Origin: Flavobacterium araucananum
GTDB taxonomy: Bacteria; Bacteroidota; Bacteroidia; Flavobacteriales; Flavobacteriaceae
Length of the DNA stretch: 64,000 nt
Direction of reading: 5' to 3'
Assembly (NCBI RefSeq): GCF_002222055.1
Contig: NZ_MUGS01000002.1
Coordinates: 329,745-393,744 of the forward strand
Shown one piece after another: positions 55,786-63,005 of this stretch. Position 1 is the first letter of the stretch, and each line of letters starts with the position of its first letter. Position numbers and translations under genes: made by a program. The notes below the pieces were generated by a model. The model did no database searches and was not told the DNA's origin. It was given only the letters and a program-made list of their open reading frames with translations.

Positions 55786-57252
55786 ATGAAAAATAAAATG
55801 ATCCTCGTTTTGATTGCTTATGGAGGAGTAGTTTTTTCGCAGGCAATTAAAAAACCTCTAGTTTCAGCAATTACAGATAAAGACCTTAAAACAGATATGT
55901 ACCAGATGGCTGGTGATCATTTTAATGGTCGCGAAGCAGGAACTCTGGACGAACTAAAAGTATCAATGTGGTTGGCAAACAAAGCAAAAGAAGCAGGAAT
56001 GTTACCAGCAGGTGATGATGGAACTTATTTCCAGTTTTTTGATATATACAGACATCAGGTAACTCCAAATACAAAATTTAAAATTGGACAAAAAGAATAT
56101 AAATTGTGGAAAGATGTTCTGGTAGCCGAAACCACAAATATTAAAGTTGACGCACCCTTAGTATATTTAGGAGCAGCCACAAAAGAAGAAATTGAAAAAG
56201 CAGACGTAAAAGGAAAAGCAGTTGTTTTATTAGCATCTAAAGAAGGAATTGCAGATGATATTTCGCTTTTTGACAGACGTTATCCTGGTCTTGTTCGAAA
56301 CAAATATTATGATCTTGTTGTTAAAAAAGGAGCAACAGCACTTATTATGGTTGCAGATAAACTGGCAGAAGAAAGCTGGTCTCAGGTAGAACCACAAATG
56401 ACAAGAGGTATTTATGGTATTGAAGGTTTTCGCGATAAAATTGGTGCTACAATGCCTGTTTTTTGGGTACACAACGATCAGTTAGAATATTTAAAAACAA
56501 CTAAAGATCTTTTATCTACCGAAGTAGTTTCTGAATCATACAAATATCCTTCGGTAAATGTAGTTGGAACAATCGAAGGAACAGATGCTAAATTAAAAAA
56601 CGAATATGTTCTTTTTAGCGGGCATCAGGACCACGATGGTGTAAGACAAAAATACGGACAGGATTCTATTTATAATGGAGCCGATGATAATGCAAGTACT
56701 TGTGTAGCGATGTTAGCTATTGCAAGAGCGTATAAAAAGCAACCGGGAAAAAGAACGTCTCTTTTCGTGTTTCACGGTTCAGAAGAGCGTGGTTTGCTAG
56801 GTTCAAGATGGTATGCCGCGCACCCAACGGTTCCGGAGGCAGGTATTATTGCGGTATTAAATGGGGACATGATTGGTAGAAATAATGTAAATCAGGCAGC
56901 TCTTTTAGGTTCTAGTTCTCCTCACGAAAACTCTTCAGATTTAGTAGCGATTGCGAAAAAAGCAAATGACGAAGGACCTAAATTCGATTTAGATAAACTT
57001 TGGGACAGACCGGAGCATCCGGAGTATTTTTACTTCCGTTCAGACCATTTGCCTTATGCTAAAAGAGGAATTCCATCTGTTTTTTATACCAGCGTTTTGC
57101 ACAGTCAATACCACACACCAATGGATGAATCAGAAAACATTGATTTTGTAAAATTGCACAAAATGACCGAGTGGATCTATCGTACAGGCTGGATTTTATC
57201 TAACGATGCAGGTCGCCCGAAAACATTACCAAATGTACAATTAGAGCGATAG
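55786..57252 (+). CDS. M28-family zinc aminopeptidase
   Basis: 488 residues. A short signal sequence (MILVLIAYGGVVFSQ) leads to a protease-associated-like insert (LVYLGAATKEEIEKADVKGKAVVLL) and the catalytic M28 domain. Zinc and catalytic residues are H/D in SGHQDHDG, D in YNGADDNASTC, E-E in SEERGLLGSRW, D in NGDMIGRNN and H in LHSQYHTPMDE. It is probably exported and trims N-terminal residues from peptides in the periplasm. The gene is alone on the plus strand, with a duplicated terminator cassette behind it. Confidence 0.93.
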   Translation: MKNKMILVLIAYGGVVFSQAIKKPLVSAITDKDLKTDMYQMAGDHFNGREAGTLDELKVSMWLANKAKEAGMLPAGDDGTYFQFFDIYRHQVTPNTKFKIGQKEYKLWKDVLVAETTNIKVDAPLVYLGAATKEEIEKADVKGKAVVLLASKEGIADDISLFDRRYPGLVRNKYYDLVVKKGATALIMVADKLAEESWSQVEPQMTRGIYGIEGFRDKIGATMPVFWVHNDQLEYLKTTKDLLSTEVVSESYKYPSVNVVGTIEGTDAKLKNEYVLFSGHQDHDGVRQKYGQDSIYNGADDNASTCVAMLAIARAYKKQPGKRTSLFVFHGSEERGLLGSRWYAAHPTVPEAGIIAVLNGDMIGRNNVNQAALLGSSSPHENSSDLVAIAKKANDEGPKFDLDKLWDRPEHPEYFYFRSDHLPYAKRGIPSVFYTSVLHSQYHTPMDESENIDFVKLHKMTEWIYRTGWILSNDAGRPKTLPNVQLER

Positions 57253-57637
57253 AAGTTTTTTTTTAGATAAAATCTGTTTTATTGCATTGAAATTAAGACG
57301 CGGACAAAAACAGATTTAAATAATTTCAACAATGTTGAATTTGCTAAAATAAAAATGGCTGTCTAAATAAATAGACAGCCATTTTTGTATGTAATTAATT
57401 TGAATTGCAATCCAAATTAAAAATTGCTAAGCTCAAACAAATCAAAATAATAAAATCCGTTTTTATCCGCGTCTTTACGAAGTAAATCCGTTTCATCTGC
57501 GTTGAATTGAAGCATAGATTTAATTTTGCTAAAAAATAAAAGAGGCTATCTAAAGCAATAGATAGCCTCTTTTTTATGTTTAAGAGTAACTAGTCGTCGA
57601 AAAACCGAAGAATCTAAGTTAGTCTGGTAATCTAAAT
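57253..57637. other. Spacer with two similar hairpin cassettes between convergent genes
   Basis: A 385-base gap between the M28 gene and metK. Two strong hairpins lie here: AAAAATGGCTGTCTA/TAGACAGCCATTTTT (57351-57365 with 57372-57386) and AAAAGAGGCTATCT/AGATAGCCTCTTTT (57539-57552 with 57561-57574). Each is preceded by similar sequence (TTTGCTAAAA or TTTTGCTAAAAAA) and by ATCCGTTT/ATCTGCG-type motifs around 57464-57505. The units look like an old duplication. Either hairpin can terminate both strands. Confidence 0.6.
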
Positions 57638-58888
57638 TTACAAGCCAAACTCAGCTTTTACTTTGTCTACGAAATCAAGTTTCTCCCAGGTAAACAATTC
57701 AACAGTAACTGTTTTTACATTTCCGCCCGGAGCCGAAAAAGTTTTAGTTACCACCTCTGGTTTACGTCCCATGTGTCCGTAAGCAGCAGTTTCGCTATAA
57801 ATAGGATTTCTTAATTTTAAACGTTGCTCAATAAAGTAAGGACGCATGTCAAAAATAGCTTCTACTTTTTTAGCGATTTCACCGTTGGTCAAGTTTACTT
57901 TAGAAGTTCCGTAAGTATCAATGAAAATTCCCATTGGTTGCGCAACTCCAATTGCATAAGAAACTTGTACTAAAATCTCGTCTGCAACACCAGCTGCTAC
58001 TAAGTTTTTAGCGATATGACGTGTAGCATAAGCCGCACTTCTGTCTACTTTACTTGGATCTTTTCCTGAGAATGCACCACCACCGTGAGCACCTTTACCA
58101 CCGTAAGTATCAACAATGATTTTTCTTCCCGTTAAACCAGTATCTCCGTGAGGTCCTCCAATAACGAATTTTCCTGTTGGGTTAATATGGTAGTTAATTT
58201 TATCATTGAATAAATGCGCGTGAGTTGGATTTTTTGCAATGATTCTGGGAATCAGGATTTCGATAATGTCTTTTTTGATTTTAGCCAACATAGTAGCTTC
58301 TTCATCAAAATCATCATGTTGGGTCGAGATTACAATCGCATCAATACGAGTTGGTTTGTTATCGTCGCTATACTCTAAAGTTACCTGCGATTTTGCATCA
58401 GGACGTAAATAAGTGATTTCCTTATTTTCGCGTCTTAAAATTGCTAATTCTTGTAATAAGCTATGAGATAAATCAAGTGCCAATGGCATGTAGTTTTCAG
58501 TTTCGTTAGTTGCATAACCAAACATCATTCCCTGGTCTCCCGCACCTTGCTCTTCTGGCTTAGCTCTGTCAACTCCCTGATTAATATCTGCTGATTGCTC
58601 ATGAATTGCCGAAAGAATCCCACAAGAATTTGCTTCGAACATATACTCACTTTTTGTATATCCAATTTTACGGATTACTTCGCGCGCAATTTGTTGAACA
58701 TCAAGATAAGTGTTCGATTTTACTTCACCTGCTAAAATTACCTGACCAGTTGTAACAAGAGTTTCACAAGCTACTTTTGAGTCAGCATCAAATGCCAGAA
58801 AGTTATCAATTAAAGCATCCGAAATTTGATCTGCAACTTTGTCTGGATGCCCTTCACTAACAGATTCTGACGTAAATAAATAAGCCAT
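57638..58888 (-). CDS. metK: S-adenosylmethionine synthase
   Basis: 416 residues. Makes SAM from methionine and ATP. Signatures are [15 protein letters not shown] near the N terminus, [12 protein letters not shown] (the ATP-binding hexapeptide region), [21 protein letters not shown] and [18 protein letters not shown], and the C-terminal YGHMGRK-type end. It is a single minus-strand gene with a 5' leader of about 160 bases that I interpret as a SAM-II-like riboswitch (58935-59050) and a good promoter (59061-59090). Confidence 0.98.
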   Translation of the reverse strand: MAYLFTSESVSEGHPDKVADQISDALIDNFLAFDADSKVACETLVTTGQVILAGEVKSNTYLDVQQIAREVIRKIGYTKSEYMFEANSCGILSAIHEQSADINQGVDRAKPEEQGAGDQGMMFGYATNETENYMPLALDLSHSLLQELAILRRENKEITYLRPDAKSQVTLEYSDDNKPTRIDAIVISTQHDDFDEEATMLAKIKKDIIEILIPRIIAKNPTHAHLFNDKINYHINPTGKFVIGGPHGDTGLTGRKIIVDTYGGKGAHGGGAFSGKDPSKVDRSAAYATRHIAKNLVAAGVADEILVQVSYAIGVAQPMGIFIDTYGTSKVNLTNGEIAKKVEAIFDMRPYFIEQRLKLRNPIYSETAAYGHMGRKPEVVTKTFSAPGGNVKTVTVELFTWEKLDFVDKVKAEFGL

Positions 58889-58934
58889 AATAATTTATTA
58901 AATTAACATTAAGCGAGGAAAAGTAATTGCTGAA

Positions 58935-59050
58935 AGTGCTAAAGGAGGTATCCTGCTTTAGCATTTTTTACTACCGAAATCTGTCTTTCAGTATTCATAA
59001 CGAATCATTTCATTATGAAGAGGTTGCAATCAGTTCAAATTTTTCCTCTG
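58935..59050 (-). promoter_or_regulatory. Probable SAM-II-like riboswitch in the metK leader
   Basis: On the minus strand the leader reads AGAGG (59049-59045), then an A/U-rich loop ATTTGAACTGATTGCAA, then CCTCT (59023-59019), making stem P1 with a SAM-II-like loop. Further on comes GCTAAAGC (58962-58955), which carries the conserved GCUAAA of SAM-II. Between P1 and GCTAAA are two extra hairpins, CATAA/TTATG and ACTGAAA/TTTCGGT. GCTAAAG also pairs with a later CTTTAGC (58944-58938), which could compete with the pseudoknot. The leader precedes metK, consistent with feedback by SAM. Position and core match are seen; ligand binding is inferred. Confidence 0.55.
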
Positions 59051-59060
59051 TATTCGGGTG

Positions 59061-59090
59061 CAAAGGTATAAAACCATTTTGATTTGCAAA
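59061..59090 (-). promoter_or_regulatory. Candidate promoter of metK
   Basis: On the minus strand TTTG (59090-59087) and TACCTTTG (59068-59061) match the Bacteroidetes -33 TTTG and -7 TAnnTTTG elements with 18 bases between. Transcription would start about 8-10 bases further on, shortly before the riboswitch. Confidence 0.65.
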
Positions 59091-59174
59091 TTAAAGTTCA
59101 ACTTTTTTTATTTTTATAAGTAGAAATTTAACATAAGCATATTAAATTGATAGGGTAATAGAAATTATTTCGGT

Positions 59175-59203
59175 TTTTGTTTGGTCGATTAAAAAATAGT
59201 TTG
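59175..59203 (+). promoter_or_regulatory. Weak candidate promoter of the TonB receptor leader
   Basis: TTTTG (59175-59179) and TAGTTTG (59197-59203) resemble the -33 and -7 elements, but the -7 box lacks one base of TAnnTTTG. Transcription would begin shortly before the leader peptide at 59234. Confidence 0.35.
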
Positions 59204-59233
59204 CAAATTTGCCTCATCAAAATAATAGAAAAG

Positions 59234-59299
59234 ATGAAATTAACAGTTTGCAGTATGTCTTGTAAGATGCCGGAGCCTTCCGCAGAGACACTATTGTAG
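59234..59299 (+). CDS. Met/Cys-rich leader peptide (21 aa) of the TonB receptor
   Basis: ATG at 59234-59236, stop TAG at 59297-59299. Cysteine codons are at positions 6 and 10 and methionine codons at 1, 8 and 12 (MKLTVCSMSCKM at the start), with a Pro/Glu/Ser tail. Just past the Met/Cys run, GCAGAG (59282-59287) is complementary to CTCTGC (59326-59331), the left arm of the terminator that follows. Ribosome stalling on Cys or Met codons would free GCAGAG and block the terminator; rapid translation would cover it. This is the usual logic of an attenuator. No RBS is obvious. Confidence 0.7.
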   Translation: MKLTVCSMSCKMPEPSAETLL

Positions 59300-59323
59300 A
59301 TTTTTTTCAAAAATATATATAGA

Positions 59324-59350
59324 ACCTCTGCTAACCGCAGGGGTTTTTTT
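59324..59350 (+). terminator. Attenuator terminator upstream of the TonB receptor
   Basis: ACCTCTGC (59324-59331) pairs with GCAGGGGT (59337-59344, one G-U), followed by seven T. It lies between the leader peptide and the receptor gene, so readthrough is needed for expression. Confidence 0.75.
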
Positions 59351-59417
59351 ATTTTAAAAAGAAACCAAATTGCAGATCACTTTTCAAACCAAAATAATAA
59401 TAAATCAGAAGAAAGAA

Positions 59418-62264
59418 ATGAAAAAAAATGTAGTATTAGCATTAGGTCTTTTAACATTTTCCGGAATCTATGCTCAGGATAATAAAAAAGAGCAGGATAC
59501 TTTAAAGAACAATGAACTATCAGAAATAACGATAGTAGGATCCAGAAGTAAAAACCGGGTAAAAACTGATGTTCCTGTTCCGGTAGATGTTTTTAACATC
59601 TCAGAAATTACAAAAGGATCACCACAAACCAGTGTTACTCAGATTTTAAATTATGTTGCACCCTCTTTTACCAGTAATGCGACCTCTACCGCAGATGCAA
59701 CAGATCACGTCGATCCGGCACAATTAAGAGGGTTAGGCCCTGATCAGGTTTTGATATTAGTAAATGGTAAACGAAGACATTCAAGTGCCTTGGTAAATAT
59801 TAACGGATCACCCGGAAGAGGTTCTGTAGGAACAGATCTAAATGCAATACCATCATTTGCAATCGAAAGAATCGAAGTATTACGAGATGGTGCAGCAGCT
59901 CAGTACGGCTCAGATGCAATTGCAGGAGTTATCAATATTGTATTAAAAAAGAATGCCAATTTTATTTCAGGAGGGATTCAATACGGGACCAATTTATCAT
60001 CAGGATCCAATAACTTTAAAGGAGGAGCCGATGGTCAAAATTTACAAGTAGATTTAAACTACGGAACATCGTTAGGCAAAGCAGGAAGCTTCCTGAATGT
60101 TACCGGAAGTGCCGTAACCAGACAAGCAACAAGTAGAGCAGGAATTAGAAACAATGCTATCTTTAATGCTTATAATGCTGTCGAAAACAGAGCTGCTCAA
60201 AATGGAGTGGCTATCAATTCCTTGTTTAGTAATATTAATACAACGCCAAATTCTGCGCAAATCCTTACTTCATTAAAGCAATATGCACCACAAGTAAGTT
60301 ATTTTACGCCAGCACAACAAACGGCAATTTCATCGGCAACAACACTTACTCAAATGCAAACCGCTTTGAATTTTGATGTAACCAATAATGAGATTGCCTA
60401 TAGAGGTCAGGAAAGAAGTGATTATAATATGAGTGTTGGTCAGTCAGAGTTGGCTTCAGGGCAGCTTTATTATAATGCAAAATATCCTCTTACCGAAACT
60501 ACAGCTGTGTACTCTTTTGGTGGAGTATCTTATAGAAACGGAAAATCGTATGCTTTTAACAGGCTTCCAAATGGTTCCGGAACTTTTACGCAAGTGTATC
60601 AAAATGGATTTTTGCCGGAAATAGAATCGGATATTTTAGATGCTTCATCAGCTGTTGGAGTTACAACAGAATTATTTGGTTTTGATACTGATCTAAGTAC
60701 AAACCTGGGAACAAACTCTTTTAAATATGATGTAAACAATACCATTAATGCAACTCTGGGAACCAATTCGGCTTCCAATTTTGATGCCGGTAAAGTTTCG
60801 TTTTTGCAAAGTACAACCAATTTAGATTTAAGCAAAAAGCTTGATGTGCTGGAAGGATTAAACGTTGCTTTTGGTGGAGAATTTAGATATGAAAATTATC
60901 AGATCAAACAAGGAGAAGAAGCATCTTATGGATTATATGATACAAACGGAAATTTAGTTTCCGGAATTCTGCCAAGCAATTCGCCTTTGATCGTAACAGA
61001 CTTTTTTGGAAACAAACGCGGAGCAGGAGCACAGGGTTTTTCTGGATTTCAACCCGCAGATGCTAAAGAAAAAGACAGAAAAAGTGGTGCAGCTTATGTT
61101 GATTTAGAATTAAATGCCACTAAAAACTGGCTTTTAAACGGAGCTGCTCGTTATGAGAATTATTCAGATTTTGGCAGCACAGTGATCTTTAAACTGGCAT
61201 CTCTTTTAAAACTGAATGACAATATCAATTGGAGAATTTCTGGGCAAACAGGTTTTAGAGCGCCATCATTACAACAAAAATATTTTGAGGCAAGTTCTAC
61301 TCAATTTATAAACGGTTCACCTTATCAGGTAGGTTATTTTACAAACGATTCGCAAGCGGCTAAAAGCATTGGGGTTGAAAATTTGAAACCGGAAAAATCT
61401 AAAAGTATCAGTACAGGATTTACATTCAAAATTCCTGCAGCCAATATTACCATTGCAACAGATGCTTATTTTACAAGAATCGACGACAGAGTAGTCTTAA
61501 CAGGACAATATGCAAGACCAACAGATGCGCAGATAAGCGGTGCAACCTCAAACGAACAAAGAGATGCTTTGACTTTGTTTCAACAAGCATTTGATCTAAA
61601 AGGAGTAGAAAGAGCTTCGTTCTGGACAAACGGAATCAACTCAGAAACGAAAGGGATAGATGTTGTAATTTCTCAAAAATATGATGTGATTGCAGATTTT
61701 ACCATCAGAAATGATTTTGCATTAAGTTATAATACAACCAAAAGAGTAGGTGACTTAAATGTTCCTCAATCTATTATTAATGCAGGTGGAGATGCTTATA
61801 AATATTCATTTTTTCCGGAATCAAGCAGAATTTATTTAGAAGAAGCAATTCCAAAATTGAAAGCGAATTTAATGACAACTTTCAATATCAAAAAACTGGA
61901 CATTTATTTAAGAAACAGTTATTTTGGACAAGTTACTGATCCGGGTGCGACAGATGTAAATTTAGACGGATCATCCTCTGTTTATGAACATCCTGTATAT
62001 CGTGCAAAATTGGTTACCGATTTATCTTTTGGATATCAAATTAACGAAAAATTCAGATTTACACTTGGGTTTAATAATATAGGAGATGTATATCCGGACA
62101 GAAACAATCCATCAACTCCGGCGTTTACCAATACAACGCCAACATTGTCTCCTGCACCAAGCACAGATCTAACCAATGCAAATCAGTTTGCTTATTCAAG
62201 AGCAGTTTCACAATTTGGATTGAACGGAAGATTTGGTTTTGCCAGATTAAGTTTTAAATTCTAA
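59418..62264 (+). CDS. TonB-dependent receptor, sulfur-linked by regulation
   Basis: Start at the ATG 59418-59420 (MKKNVVLALGLLTFSGIYAQ); an earlier in-frame TTG at 59370 was not used. 948 residues. The plug domain follows directly (ITIVGSRSKNRVKTDVPVPVDV, then VLILVNGKRRHSSALV and EVLRDGAAAQYGSDAIAGVINIVL), then a 22-stranded barrel with a terminal FARLSFKF. No carboxypeptidase-regulatory domain is present. An upstream Met/Cys attenuator, with metK and metY as neighbours, suggests uptake of a sulfur-containing nutrient. The substrate is inferred from regulation only. Confidence 0.92.
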   Translation: MKKNVVLALGLLTFSGIYAQDNKKEQDTLKNNELSEITIVGSRSKNRVKTDVPVPVDVFNISEITKGSPQTSVTQILNYVAPSFTSNATSTADATDHVDPAQLRGLGPDQVLILVNGKRRHSSALVNINGSPGRGSVGTDLNAIPSFAIERIEVLRDGAAAQYGSDAIAGVINIVLKKNANFISGGIQYGTNLSSGSNNFKGGADGQNLQVDLNYGTSLGKAGSFLNVTGSAVTRQATSRAGIRNNAIFNAYNAVENRAAQNGVAINSLFSNINTTPNSAQILTSLKQYAPQVSYFTPAQQTAISSATTLTQMQTALNFDVTNNEIAYRGQERSDYNMSVGQSELASGQLYYNAKYPLTETTAVYSFGGVSYRNGKSYAFNRLPNGSGTFTQVYQNGFLPEIESDILDASSAVGVTTELFGFDTDLSTNLGTNSFKYDVNNTINATLGTNSASNFDAGKVSFLQSTTNLDLSKKLDVLEGLNVAFGGEFRYENYQIKQGEEASYGLYDTNGNLVSGILPSNSPLIVTDFFGNKRGAGAQGFSGFQPADAKEKDRKSGAAYVDLELNATKNWLLNGAARYENYSDFGSTVIFKLASLLKLNDNINWRISGQTGFRAPSLQQKYFEASSTQFINGSPYQVGYFTNDSQAAKSIGVENLKPEKSKSISTGFTFKIPAANITIATDAYFTRIDDRVVLTGQYARPTDAQISGATSNEQRDALTLFQQAFDLKGVERASFWTNGINSETKGIDVVISQKYDVIADFTIRNDFALSYNTTKRVGDLNVPQSIINAGGDAYKYSFFPESSRIYLEEAIPKLKANLMTTFNIKKLDIYLRNSYFGQVTDPGATDVNLDGSSSVYEHPVYRAKLVTDLSFGYQINEKFRFTLGFNNIGDVYPDRNNPSTPAFTNTTPTLSPAPSTDLTNANQFAYSRAVSQFGLNGRFGFARLSFKF

Positions 62265-62273
62265 AATAAAATA

Positions 62274-62351
62274 TTAGCCACAGATTATAGGGATCGAACG
62301 GATTTTGCACCGATTTTTTTAATCCTTTTAATCCCTATAATCTGTGGCTAA
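62274..62351. repeat. Perfect 21-bp inverted repeat element
   Basis: TTAGCCACAGATTATAGGGAT (62274-62294) is the reverse complement of 62331-62351, with 36 bases between that contain ACGGATTTTGCACCGAT. The whole can fold as a long hairpin. It has no terminal transposase and looks like a dispersed Flavobacterium palindromic element; it may also end the receptor transcript. Confidence 0.75.
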
Positions 62352-62493
62352 CTTTTTTAATCAACTGCAAAGCAAATAAAATAAATCTGTGTAAATCTGC
62401 TCAATAAGTTTAATCCGTGGGTAAATTTTTTAAAGAGAAATACCAGCATTTACGGAGCTTCCAAAAATATTAATGTTAAATGTTATTTTTTGA
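62352..62493. other. Spacer before the metY leader
   Basis: 142 bases between the repeat and the putative promoter. It contains further repeat-like TAAATCTGTGTAAATCTGCTC (62390-62402 region) and no gene. Confidence 0.35.
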
Positions 62494-62524
62494 TTTGGTA
62501 GTTCTAAAAATAGTTCTATATTTA
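62494..62524 (+). promoter_or_regulatory. Candidate promoter of the metY leader
   Basis: TTTG (62494-62497) and TATATTTA (62517-62524) match -33 and -7 elements with 19 bases between; the last -7 base is A rather than G. The leader peptide begins 48 bases downstream. Confidence 0.5.
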
Positions 62525-62571
62525 CTCTATCAAATTAGTCGAGTTTAAAAAAGCGATTAGTTTTAAATAAA

Positions 62572-62658
62572 ATGAAAATGAAAACAGTAGCGAAAAATAT
62601 GATTATATGTTGTGAGATGATGCAAATGTGCATCCCAATTCGTTATAGCCAAAAGTGA
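62572..62658 (+). CDS. Met/Cys-rich leader peptide (28 aa) of the metY operon
   Basis: ATG at 62572-62574, stop TGA at 62656-62658. Within 20 codons there are six methionines and three cysteines, concentrated in IICCEMMQMC (codons 11-20); an alternative start is codon 3. After the Met/Cys run, CCAAAAG (62649-62655) is complementary to CTTTTGG (62695-62701), which overlaps the left arm of the following terminator. Stalling for Met-tRNA or Cys-tRNA would expose it and prevent termination. The placement directly upstream of metY makes a transcription attenuator responding to methionine or cysteine supply the natural reading. Confidence 0.8.
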   Translation: MKMKTVAKNMIICCEMMQMCIPIRYSQK

Positions 62659-62673
62659 AAGAGTAAATCTTTG

Positions 62674-62725
62674 TTATAGTTAGAACTATAAGCCCTTTTG
62701 GTCGCCATCCGAAAGGGCTTTTTTT
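62674..62725 (+). terminator. Attenuator region upstream of metY
   Basis: A stable hairpin TTATAGTT/AACTATAA (62674-62681 with 62684-62691) is followed by a terminator: AGCCCTTT (62691-62698) with AAAGGGCT (62712-62719) and a T run to 62725. Readthrough is needed to reach the small gene at 62752 and metY. Confidence 0.75.
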
Positions 62726-62751
62726 ATTTCAACACTTTTTAATTCCAAATT

Positions 62752-62949
62752 ATGAAAACACTAAATTCAATCGCAGTAGAATATTTATTGAGAAACGATT
62801 CTCAAAATACTACTAATAATAAGTCCGAAGACATAGCAAAAGAAGTTATAAGACTAAATGCAGAACAGGCTGTAATAAGAAGTCAAAAATCATTATTGCT
62901 TTTAATGTATAATCTTGAAGAAGAAGGAGAAGATTTTTTTATACAATAA
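62752..62949 (+). CDS. Small protein (65 aa) in the metY operon
   Basis: I do not recognise a family. It has an Asn/Ser-rich linker after residue 13, and an amphipathic helical remainder (SEDIAKEVIRLNAEQAVIRSQ, then KSLLLLMYNLEEEGEDFF) suggests a small soluble helical protein. It lies 27 bases after the attenuator and 57 bases before metY, on the same strand, so it would be under the same attenuation control. No signal peptide or cysteine is present. Confidence 0.55.
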   Translation: MKTLNSIAVEYLLRNDSQNTTNNKSEDIAKEVIRLNAEQAVIRSQKSLLLLMYNLEEEGEDFFIQ

Positions 62950-63005
62950 AGATCAATTTCAATAACAATATATATAGTATTAACAATACCTAAAAAACTA
63001 AGATC

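Noticed and set aside
58935..59050. SAM-I (S-box) riboswitch before metK
   Set aside because: The S-box core helices and its conserved bulge sequences are absent; the GCTAAA and ATTTG core suit SAM-II better.
62274..62351. Possible insertion sequence ends
   Set aside because: Only 36 bases lie between the arms and there is no transposase.
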